Shown here: piece by piece, positions 1-5,356 of the stretch
Position numbering within the stretch: position 1 is the stretch's first letter
Layout of the letters: each line of letters starts with the position of its first letter
NCBI GenBank assembly: GCA_051955775.1
Contig: JBQCGJ010000337.1
Location: 1-5,356, forward strand
Direction of reading: 5' to 3'
DNA: 5,356 bases
From: DASUHT01 sp051955775
GTDB lineage: Bacteria > Actinomycetota > Thermoleophilia > Gaiellales > JAICJC01
Translations under genes and position numbers: made by a program
The notes under the pieces: generated by a model
Database searches by the model: none
What the model was told of the DNA's origin: nothing
The model's input: only the letters and a program-made list of their open reading frames with translations

Positions 1-40
1 GCGTTTACGGCTGATCCCGCTGGGCAGCTAGCGCCGCACC

Positions 41-74
41 ATCCGGGTGCCGGACTCCCTTCCGGCGCCCGGAT
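41..74 (+). terminator. GC-rich hairpin upstream of hypF, terminator-like
   Basis: Arms 41-54 (ATCCGGGTGCCGGA) and 61-74 (TCCGGCGCCCGGAT) pair over 14 positions with a single G-U wobble (48/67), closing a 6-nt loop at 55-60. On the plus strand the stem is followed by ATTTGC, a weak T-run, so it resembles an intrinsic terminator for an upstream plus-strand gene. It ends only 18 nt before the hypF start and 12 nt before its Shine-Dalgarno, so it could instead be a 5' UTR structure or attenuator for hypF. The stem is certain from the sequence; the function is inferred. Confidence 0.55.
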
Positions 75-86
75 ATTTGCAACACT

Positions 87-90
87 GGAG
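87..90 (+). promoter_or_regulatory. Ribosome binding site of hypF
   Basis: GGAG lies 2 nt before the GTG at 93, which is unusually close. This GTG is still preferred because the acylphosphatase domain begins normally from it and no other start codon fits the family N-terminus. Confidence 0.45.
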
Positions 91-92
91 CG

Positions 93-2414
93 GTGAGCGA
101 GCGGATCAGGACGCACGTCCGGGTCACAGGGATCGTCCAGGGTGTCGGATTCCGCCCGTTCGTATACTCCCTGGCTTCCGGCCTCGGCCTCGGCGGGCTG
201 GTAGGCAATGACGGCGACGGCGTCTTCGCAGAGGTAGAGGGCGCACCGGAAGCCGTCGCGGCGTTCATGCTCGCGCTCCGCGCCGACGCGCCGCCGCTAG
301 CCAGCATCGACCAGATCACCACGGCGCCGCTGACCCCGGACGGCACGAACACGTTCACGATCGCGCCGAGCCAGTCCAGCGGCCCGCGCCGCACTCTGGT
401 CTCGGCCGACACGGCCACCTGCGATGACTGCCTGGCCGAGCTCGCCGACCCGGCGGACCGGCGGTTCGGCTACCCGTTCATCAACTGCACGAACTGCGGC
501 CCGCGGTTCACGATCGTCACCGGCGTGCCGTACGACCGGCCGCTCACCACGATGGCGGGCTTCGTCATGTGCGCGCTGTGCGCGCGGGAGTACCACGACC
601 CGGCCAACCGCCGGTTCCATGCCCAGCCGACCTGCTGCCCGGCATGCGGGCCGCGGCTGCGACTTGCCGGCGACACCGGCGCCGGGCGTCCTGTTCATCC
701 ACTCGAAGCAGCCGCCGGAGTGCTCGCGGACGGCGGAGTGCTGGCCGTCAAGGGCCTTGGCGGCTATCACCTCGCCACTGACGCGCGGAGCGAGCAGGCG
801 GCCGCCGCTCTGCGGGCGCGCAAGCACCGCGAGGACAAGCCGTTCGCGGTGATGGCGGCCGGGCTCGGTCAGGTGCGCAGCCTCTGCGTGGTCGACGACG
901 TCGCGGCTGACCTGCTGACCAGCCGCTCACGACCGATCGTGCTGCTCCCGAAGCTGACTGGCGCCGAGGTGGCTGACGCCGTCGCCCCCGGCAACCGGTA
1001 CCTCGGGGTGATGCTGCCCTACACCCCGCTGCACCACCTGCTGCTCGCGCAGACCGGCAAGCCCATCGTCCTGACCAGCGGCAACGTGTCCGATGAGCCG
1101 ATCGCGTACGAAGACGACGACGCTTTCGTGCGGCTGAAAGGCATCGCGGACGCCTTCCTGACCCACGACCGGCCGATCCACATCAGGGCCGACGATTCGG
1201 TCGTGCGCCCGTTCGGCCGCCGGGCCTACATGGTGCGGCGGTCCCGCGGTTACGCGCCTGAGCCGCTGCGGGTCGCGACCTCGTTTCCCCGGCACGTTCT
1301 CGCGTGCGGGGCCGAGCTGAAGAACACGTTCTGCCTGGCCAAAGGGGACCGCGCGTTCGTCTCCCAGCACATCGGCGACCTGGAGAACGCTGAGACGCTG
1401 CGCTCGTTCACCGAGGGGATCGAGCACTTCGGCGCGCTGTTCGAGATCTCGCCGTCGGTGATCGCGTACGACCTGCACCCTGACTACCTGTCCACGAAGT
1501 ACGCGCTGGCACGTGCCGACGCCGACCCTGAGCTTGAGCTGGTGGGGGTCCAGCATCACCACGCGCACATCGCCTCCTGCCTTGCCGACAATGGCGTCGG
1601 CGATCCCGACGAGCGCGTGATCGGGGTGGCGTTCGACGGCACCGGCTACGGCACCGACGGCACGATCTGGGGCGGAGAGTTCCTGCTCGCCGGGCTGGCC
1701 GGGTTCTCCCGCGCGGGCCGTCTCGCCCCGGTCCCGATGCCCGGCGGCGCGGCCGCGATCAGGCAGCCATGGCGGATGGCCGCCGCTTACCTGGACGCCG
1801 CGTTCGCTGGCGGGCCCGGTGGCCCGCTCGCGGTCGCATCGCGCAATAAGGCGCGGTGGGAGAGCGTGGTCGCGATGGCCAGGCGCGGCATTAACGCGCC
1901 GCTCACCTCGAGCGCTGGCCGGCTGTTCGACGCGGTGGCGGCGCTGCTCGGGGTGCGGGACAGCGTGAACTACGAGGGCCAGGCCGCCATCGAGCTGGAG
2001 CAGCTCGCCGATCCCGCCGAAACCGGCGCTTACCGGGCCGCTATCGAGACAGGCGAGGTCTTCGACGTGGCCGGCGCCGACCTGGTTCGCGCGGCCGCCG
2101 AAGAACTGGCTGCCGGCGTCGCTGCCGAGAAGATCGCGGCAAGATTTCACAACGGGATCGCCCAGCTGATCGTTGATTGCTGCGTGCTGTTGCGGGAGCG
2201 GAACGGGCTTGGCATCGTCGCGCTATCCGGCGGGGTGTTCCAGAACCTGGTGTTGCTGCACAACGTCGGCGGCATGCTCGAATCCGCCGGCTTCACCGTG
2301 CTCACTCATTCGCGGATCCCGTGCAACGACGGCGGCATCAGCCTCGGCCAGGCCGTCGTGGCCGCTGCCCGCGCCAGCGCCAAGAACACCGATGTGCCAC
2401 CGGGTGTCTTCTAA
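93..2414 (+). CDS. hypF: Carbamoyltransferase HypF, [NiFe]-hydrogenase maturation
   Basis: HypF (773 aa, usual length about 750-770) is a cytoplasmic enzyme that hydrolyses carbamoyl phosphate, forms carbamoyl-adenylate with ATP and transfers the carbamoyl group to the C-terminal cysteine of HypE, the source of the CN ligands. All domains are visible. The acylphosphatase domain (about 1-92) has VQGVGFRPF with R21 and N39 as the catalytic pair. Two zinc-finger-like modules follow, each CX2C-X18-CX2C (C110/C113/C132/C135 and C160/C163/C182/C185). The YrdC-like domain (about 200-390) includes KGLGGYHLA from K220, LTSGNVSDEP and RRSRGYAPEP. The Kae1-like domain (about 400-760) has the metal-binding HHHAH at 488-492, FDGTGYG at 514-520, SGGVFQN at 712-718 and CNDGGISLGQ from 744. 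The start is GTG. The gene converges on hypB and stands apart from the hypDEAB strand, so it probably has its own transcription unit. No key residue appears to be missing. Confidence 0.97.
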   Translation: MSERIRTHVRVTGIVQGVGFRPFVYSLASGLGLGGLVGNDGDGVFAEVEGAPEAVAAFMLALRADAPPLASIDQITTAPLTPDGTNTFTIAPSQSSGPRRTLVSADTATCDDCLAELADPADRRFGYPFINCTNCGPRFTIVTGVPYDRPLTTMAGFVMCALCAREYHDPANRRFHAQPTCCPACGPRLRLAGDTGAGRPVHPLEAAAGVLADGGVLAVKGLGGYHLATDARSEQAAAALRARKHREDKPFAVMAAGLGQVRSLCVVDDVAADLLTSRSRPIVLLPKLTGAEVADAVAPGNRYLGVMLPYTPLHHLLLAQTGKPIVLTSGNVSDEPIAYEDDDAFVRLKGIADAFLTHDRPIHIRADDSVVRPFGRRAYMVRRSRGYAPEPLRVATSFPRHVLACGAELKNTFCLAKGDRAFVSQHIGDLENAETLRSFTEGIEHFGALFEISPSVIAYDLHPDYLSTKYALARADADPELELVGVQHHHAHIASCLADNGVGDPDERVIGVAFDGTGYGTDGTIWGGEFLLAGLAGFSRAGRLAPVPMPGGAAAIRQPWRMAAAYLDAAFAGGPGGPLAVASRNKARWESVVAMARRGINAPLTSSAGRLFDAVAALLGVRDSVNYEGQAAIELEQLADPAETGAYRAAIETGEVFDVAGADLVRAAAEELAAGVAAEKIAARFHNGIAQLIVDCCVLLRERNGLGIVALSGGVFQNLVLLHNVGGMLESAGFTVLTHSRIPCNDGGISLGQAVVAAARASAKNTDVPPGVF

Positions 2415-2421
2415 GAACGGC

Positions 2422-2444
2422 AACCCCGGAGGTCCTCTGGTGTT
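2422..2444. terminator. Candidate bidirectional terminator between hypF and hypB
   Basis: The 30-nt gap between the facing stop codons (2415-2444) contains an imperfect palindrome centred on T2433: AACCCCGGAGG pairs with CCTCTGGTGTT around it, with one C/T mismatch (2425/2441) and one G-U wobble (2428/2438). As RNA it would form a stem of about 9 base pairs with a 3-nt loop on the plus strand. On the minus transcript the wobble becomes an A-C mismatch, so the hairpin is weaker there. No clear T-run follows on either side. Its placement between two converging genes suggests transcription termination; this is an inference. Confidence 0.4.
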
Positions 2445-3221
2445 CTATGGCTTGCTTGCCGGAGCGGCTGCAGCGACGGTCAGCCAGTCGAGCCAGGCGT
2501 TCATGCCCTCGCCGCTGACCACGGACAGGTGCATGAGGCTGGCGGCCGGGCTGATCCTCGCGAGGTCGGCTGCGTAGCGATCGGCGTCGAAGTCGACGTA
2601 GGGCAGCAAATCCACCTTGGTGAGCAAGACCAGGTCGGCCTGCCTGAACATCTGCGGGTACTTCATCGGCTTGTCGGCGCCCTCGGTCACCGCGGCGAGC
2701 ACCACCCTGTGTGCCTCGCCGAGGTCGAACAGGGCAGGGCACACCAGGTTGCCGACATTCTCGATGATCACGGCTGTGCCCGGCGCCGGATCGAGCTCAT
2801 CGAGCCCGCGCTGCACCATCGCGGCGTCGAGGTGACAGCCTGCTCCGGTGTTGATCTGCACGACCCTGCATCCGGCCGCGCTGATCCGGCACGCGTCGAG
2901 CGCCGTCTCCTGATCCCCCTCGATCACGGCGATGTCCAGTTCACCCGCCAGCGCCTGCGCGCTGCGCTCGAGCAGCGTGGTCTTGCCGGCCCCCGGTGAG
3001 CTCATCAGGTTGAGCATGCGGACGCCGCAGTCGGCGAGCCGGCCGCGGTTCCTCGCCGCGATGTCGTCGTTCTTCGCGAGCACCTTCTGCTGCAGCTGAA
3101 CGGTCCGCGCGTCACCCGGCGGCACGGGGCGCCCGTGCGAGTGGTCATGGTCATGATCGTGCCCTCCCGCCGCCGGGTGCACGACGGCACCGTCGCCCGC
3201 GCAGCCACACGTCGTGCACAT
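2445..3221 (-). CDS. hypB: Hydrogenase nickel incorporation GTPase HypB
   Basis: HypB (258 aa) is a cytoplasmic SIMIBI-class GTPase that works with HypA to deliver nickel to the hydrogenase large subunit. The N-terminus carries the high-affinity nickel motif MCTTCGC (C2, C5, C7), followed by a histidine-rich stretch, HDHDHDHSH at 21-29, likely to bind or store nickel. The G domain shows the P-loop SSPGAGKTT (74-82), EGDQET (101-106), the metal-binding GCHLDA with C129/H130, ENVGNLVCP (154-162) and the base-recognition motif TKVD (201-204, in place of NKxD). The ATG start is well supported: a strong GGAGGT lies 8 nt upstream and the protein begins exactly with the conserved cysteine motif. It is the last gene of the minus-strand run, and its first 71 nt overlap the end of hypA, so translation is probably coupled. 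The stop is TAG at 2447-2445. Confidence 0.97.
   Translation of the reverse strand: MCTTCGCAGDGAVVHPAAGGHDHDHDHSHGRPVPPGDARTVQLQQKVLAKNDDIAARNRGRLADCGVRMLNLMSSPGAGKTTLLERSAQALAGELDIAVIEGDQETALDACRISAAGCRVVQINTGAGCHLDAAMVQRGLDELDPAPGTAVIIENVGNLVCPALFDLGEAHRVVLAAVTEGADKPMKYPQMFRQADLVLLTKVDLLPYVDFDADRYAADLARISPAASLMHLSVVSGEGMNAWLDWLTVAAAAPASKP
3138..3163 (-). repeat. Short CAT/CAC-GAC repeat coding the HypB histidine stretch
   Basis: Read on the minus strand, near-identical 6-nt units (CACGAT, CATGAC, CATGAC, CACTCG) encode the alternating His-Asp run of HypB. The hypA stop codon (TGA, 3153-3151) is formed inside this repeat in another frame. Such runs can gain or lose units by slippage, which here would change the HypB histidine count. 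Confidence 0.5.
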
Positions 3222-3552
3222 CTAAGGCCACCTCCACCGACAAGATCCGCAAATCCTGCCCGGACAAGATCGCGACATCGGCGCTGCCGCATGCACAGAG
3301 CAGGATCGGCCAGTCGGGCGCGAACTCGGCGCCGCAGGTCCGGCACTGGCAGCTCGCGGCCGGCTCCACGATCTCCAGCAGCGCGCCATCCAGATTCGTG
3401 CCCTCGGTGACCAGGTCAAAGCAGAACTTCACCGAGTCGGCAACCACACCTGAGAGCGCGCCGATCTCCAGCCGCACGCTGGTGACCCTGGAACCCGGGA
3501 CGCGTTCGGCCACCGCGGCCACGACGCCCTCGGTGATCGCTAGCTCGTGCAT
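3151..3552 (-). CDS. hypA: Hydrogenase nickel incorporation protein HypA
   Basis: HypA is the small nickel metallochaperone partner of HypB. The protein starts with the invariant MHEL, whose M1 amine and H2 bind nickel, and continues with VRLEIGALSGVVADSVKFCFD, typical of the family. The zinc site is C70-X2-C73 followed after 12 residues by C86-A-C88, so the second pair is CXC rather than the usual CX2C (C68 lies nearby). The family core ends near SVEVAL (residue 110). The frame continues for 23 more residues, rich in arginine and glycine, inside the start of hypB, giving 133 aa against the usual 113-118. The hypB Shine-Dalgarno lies within codons 106-108. The start ATG is 14 nt after the hypE stop, with a weak GGAA 5 nt upstream. 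Leu110 is a TTA codon, rare in DNA this GC-rich. The assignment is secure; whether the tail is real is not. Confidence 0.93.
   Translation of the reverse strand: MHELAITEGVVAAVAERVPGSRVTSVRLEIGALSGVVADSVKFCFDLVTEGTNLDGALLEIVEPAASCQCRTCGAEFAPDWPILLCACGSADVAILSGQDLRILSVEVALDVHDVWLRGRRCRRAPGGGRARS
3230..3235 (-). promoter_or_regulatory. Ribosome binding site of hypB inside hypA
   Basis: On the minus strand GGAGGT sits 8 nt before the hypB ATG and also encodes part of Val-Glu-Val (106-108) of HypA. It is the strongest Shine-Dalgarno in the window. It fixes the hypB start and shows that hypB can be initiated independently while hypA is still being translated. Confidence 0.8.
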
Positions 3553-3566
3553 GCCGGTTCCGCGTC

Positions 3567-4739
3567 TCAGCAGATGCGCGGCAGCGGGTCGCCGACGAGC
3601 AGGTCCACGATCCTCGTGCCGCCGAACGCGGTCCGCAGCTGGACCACGCCCGCCGGGTCGTCCACCACGCGGCCGATCACCGCGGCCCCGGCACCTGCCT
3701 CGTGCCCCTGCAGGGCGGCGAGCGCGGCGTCGGCATGCACCGCGTCGACGACGACCACCATCCGGCCTTCGCACGCCACGTACATGGGGTCGATCCCGAG
3801 CAGCTCCGCCGCCCCGCGGACCTCGTCTCGCACCGGGATCGCGTCCTCGCTGACCAGGATGCCGACGTCGGCCGCCTTAGCGATCTCGTTGAGAATGGTT
3901 GCCACGCCGCCGCGGGTCGCGTCCCGCAGCGCACGGACTCCTGGCGTTTGCGCCAGCAGCGCGCTGACCAGGCCGTTCAGCGGTGCCGTGTCCGAGACCA
4001 GGTCGGCCTCGATGTCCAGCTCGCCTCGTGCGAGCAAAATAGTCACGCCGTGGTCGCCGATCGGGCCAGACACGATGATCGCGTCGCCGGGCCGGGCGTT
4101 GGCCACGCCGAGATCGACGTCATGGCCGACGAGCCCGACTCCGGCAGTGTTGATGTAACAGCCGTCGGCCTTGCCTCTCTGCACCACCTTGGTGTCGCCG
4201 GTGACGATCTGCACGCCGGCGATGTCAGCGGCAACTCGCATCGACGCGGTTATCGTGGTCAGGTCCTCGACCGCGAAACCTTCCTCGAGGATGAATCCCG
4301 CTGACAGGTAGAGCGGCGTCGCACCCGCGACGGCGAGATCGTTGACGGTGCCATTGACCGCGAGGTCGCCGATGTTGCCGCCGGGAAAGAACAGCGGCGA
4401 GACGACGTAGGAATCGGTTGTCAGCGCCAGCCGCGCCGCGCCGACCTCCAGCTTTGCCGCGTCCTCGAGCGGCTCGAGCTTCGGGTTGCGGAACGCGTCG
4501 AGAAAAATCGCCTCGATCAGCGACTGCGTTGCCTTGCCGCCGGCCCCGTGCGACATCGTGATCCGGTCTTCCCTGACGCGCGCGCGAGCGCGCCTGGCCC
4601 GCTCGATCCGTTCGAGCACCATCTCCTCGCGCACGGTGCCGGGCAGCGGCTGCGGCGCGCCGCGCCGCTCGGGCGTCTCGTCCTGGCCGGCGTGCTTCTC
4701 GTGCTCCTTGAGCGCACGCTCGACCCAGCCCGCGGTCAT
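3567..4739 (-). CDS. hypE: Carbamoyl dehydratase HypE, [NiFe]-hydrogenase maturation
   Basis: HypE accepts a carbamoyl group from HypF on its C-terminal cysteine and dehydrates it with ATP to a thiocyanate, which supplies cyanide to the iron on HypC-HypD. The protein ends exactly in PRIC, so the acceptor is C390. The AIR-synthase-like N-domain shows HGAGGK (64-69), TTDSYVVSPLFFPGGN (107-122) and GDLAVNGTVNDLAV (124-137). The C-domain follows with DATRGG. The chosen ATG (4739-4737) overlaps the hypD stop as ATGA, the usual coupled arrangement. This gives 390 aa, with about 55 residues before the point where short HypE proteins begin. That segment is charged and arginine-rich and has no recognised motif. 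No Shine-Dalgarno precedes this ATG. An internal ATG at 4622 (M40), directly preceded by GAGGAG with no spacer, is the alternative start. Gene identity is certain; the start is moderately certain. Confidence 0.95.
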   Translation of the reverse strand: MTAGWVERALKEHEKHAGQDETPERRGAPQPLPGTVREEMVLERIERARRARARVREDRITMSHGAGGKATQSLIEAIFLDAFRNPKLEPLEDAAKLEVGAARLALTTDSYVVSPLFFPGGNIGDLAVNGTVNDLAVAGATPLYLSAGFILEEGFAVEDLTTITASMRVAADIAGVQIVTGDTKVVQRGKADGCYINTAGVGLVGHDVDLGVANARPGDAIIVSGPIGDHGVTILLARGELDIEADLVSDTAPLNGLVSALLAQTPGVRALRDATRGGVATILNEIAKAADVGILVSEDAIPVRDEVRGAAELLGIDPMYVACEGRMVVVVDAVHADAALAALQGHEAGAGAAVIGRVVDDPAGVVQLRTAFGGTRIVDLLVGDPLPRIC

Positions 4740-5356
4740 GGCCGGCGGCCCGGCATGGCCAACGGCACCTTGGTGCGGGTCAGCCTGCCGTAGTTGTAGT
4801 AGGCGGCGCACGCGCCCTCTGGCGAGACCATGCAGGTGCCGATCGGAGTCTCCGGCGTGCACGCGGTGCCGAAGACCTTGCACTCCCAGGGCTTGAGCAC
4901 GCCCTTCAGCACCTCACCGCACTGGCACGCCTTGGGATCAGCGACCCGGACACCGGGGACCTGGAACAAGGACTCCGCGTCGAAGGCCGCATAGTCCTCC
5001 CTGACCTTCAGCGCGGAGTGCGAGATGAAGCCAAGTCCGCGCCACTCGAAGTACGGCCGCAGCTCCATGGTCTGGCCGATCGCACGGAGCGCGACCAGGT
5101 TCCCGTCCCACGGGACCACCCGGGAGTACTGATTCTCGATCTCGGACCGTCCCTCGGCCAGCTGCAGCATCAGCATGTAAATGGACTGCAGGATGTCCAG
5201 CGGCTCGAACCCGGCCACGACCACGGGCCTGCCGTAGTCCCGCGCGATGAACTCATACGGCCGGCAGCCGATCACGGTCGAGACGTGGCCGGGCCCGATG
5301 AAGCCGTCCAGGCGCAGGTCCGGTGAGTCGAGAATGGCCTTGATGGCCGGAATGAT
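4736..5356 (-). CDS. hypD: HypD, Fe(CN)2CO assembly scaffold (3' part; 5' end beyond window)
   Basis: This is the C-terminal 206 residues of HypD (usual length about 360-380); the start lies past the right edge. HypD carries a [4Fe-4S] cluster and, with HypC, holds the iron while CN and CO ligands are attached. Numbering from the edge, the fragment shows GFIGPGHVS (18-26), VVAGFEPLDIL (46-56), ENQYSRVV (74-81), WRGLGFI (105-111) and the cysteine-rich C-terminal region: CQCG (144-147), C159 in KPWECKVFG, C166 in ACTPETP, C175 in GTCMVS and C183 in EGACAAYYNYGR. These include the cluster ligands of the family. The reading frame stays open to the last base of the window, so the GTG at 5275 is an internal valine, not the start. 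The stop TGA (4738-4736) overlaps the hypE ATG by 4 nt. Confidence 0.96.
   Translation of the reverse strand: MIPAIKAILDSPDLRLDGFIGPGHVSTVIGCRPYEFIARDYGRPVVVAGFEPLDILQSIYMLMLQLAEGRSEIENQYSRVVPWDGNLVALRAIGQTMELRPYFEWRGLGFISHSALKVREDYAAFDAESLFQVPGVRVADPKACQCGEVLKGVLKPWECKVFGTACTPETPIGTCMVSPEGACAAYYNYGRLTRTKVPLAMPGRRP

Larger units (their letters stand above)
1..96 (+). other. Leader of hypF; possible 3' end of an upstream plus-strand gene
   Basis: Two plus-strand frames are open from the window edge. One ends at TAG 29-31 (last residues RLRLIPLGS). The other runs to TGA 94-96, which would overlap the GTG start of hypF as GTGA, the usual sign of translational coupling. Neither tail has a motif I recognise, and both are too short to assign. 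The GC-rich hairpin at 41-74 fits better with a gene ending at 29-31 and non-coding DNA after it, but the 4-nt overlap is a real alternative. I see no convincing -35/-10 pair here. Confidence 0.3.

Noticed and set aside
49..77. Possible -10 box (GATATT, 72-77) for hypF
   Set aside because: There is no matching -35 at the right distance, and the site overlaps the hairpin arm and sits only about 15 nt from the start codon.
927..2150. Long minus-strand open frame (407 codons) opposite hypF
   Set aside because: It lies wholly antisense to a strongly conserved hypF and has no recognisable motif. Long antisense frames are expected in DNA with such GC-rich third positions.
3553..3774. In-frame extension of hypA upstream to 3774
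   Set aside because: The extra residues are an arginine/glycine-rich shadow of the end of hypE, and HypA must begin with MHE for nickel binding.
3702..4304. Plus-strand open frame of 200 codons opposite hypE
   Set aside because: It is a shadow of conserved hypE, low in complexity, and has no family motif.
4740..4883. In-frame extension of hypE upstream to an ATG at 4883
   Set aside because: This would overlap the conserved C-terminal end of hypD by about 150 nt, and the extra sequence looks like out-of-frame translation. The ATGA junction at 4739 is far more plausible.

Overview
The window holds a [NiFe]-hydrogenase maturation (hyp) gene cluster. Five genes are recognisable from conserved motifs: hypF on the plus strand, and hypD (partial), hypE, hypA and hypB on the minus strand. 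The DNA is very GC-rich with strongly GC-biased third codon positions, a GTG start and many antisense shadow frames. This suggests a high-GC bacterium, most likely an actinobacterium. That assignment is an inference from composition and protein style, not a proof.

Layout from left to right: 1-92 is a short leader with a strong 14-bp GC-rich hairpin (41-74), and possibly the tail of an upstream plus-strand gene. hypF occupies 93-2414 (+). A 30-nt gap between the facing stop codons of hypF and hypB is mostly filled by an imperfect palindrome (2422-2444), a candidate bidirectional terminator. The minus strand is then tightly packed, transcribed right to left: hypD (from beyond 5356 to 4736), hypE (4739-3567, 4-nt ATGA overlap with hypD), hypA (3552-3151, 14-nt gap after hypE) and hypB (3221-2445, overlapping hypA by 71 nt). 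No stretch over 300 bases lacks a gene. No tRNA, rRNA, CRISPR array or mobile element was seen.

How the genes work together (family knowledge): HypF uses carbamoyl phosphate and ATP to make carbamoyl-adenylate and passes the carbamoyl group to the C-terminal cysteine of HypE. HypE dehydrates it to a thiocyanate, giving the CN ligands. HypD, together with HypC, is the scaffold on which Fe(CN)2CO is assembled. HypA and HypB then insert nickel. The catalytic landmarks of HypF, HypE and HypB and the cysteine-rich end of HypD are present, so the genes look functional. hypC and the hydrogenase structural genes are not in the window; hypC may lie just beyond the right edge, upstream of hypD.

The system itself is well known. 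The less ordinary points are local: the hypA/hypB overlap with an arginine-rich HypA tail, a shortened second cysteine pair in the HypA zinc site, a roughly 55-residue N-terminal extension on HypE, and the hairpins at both ends of hypF.
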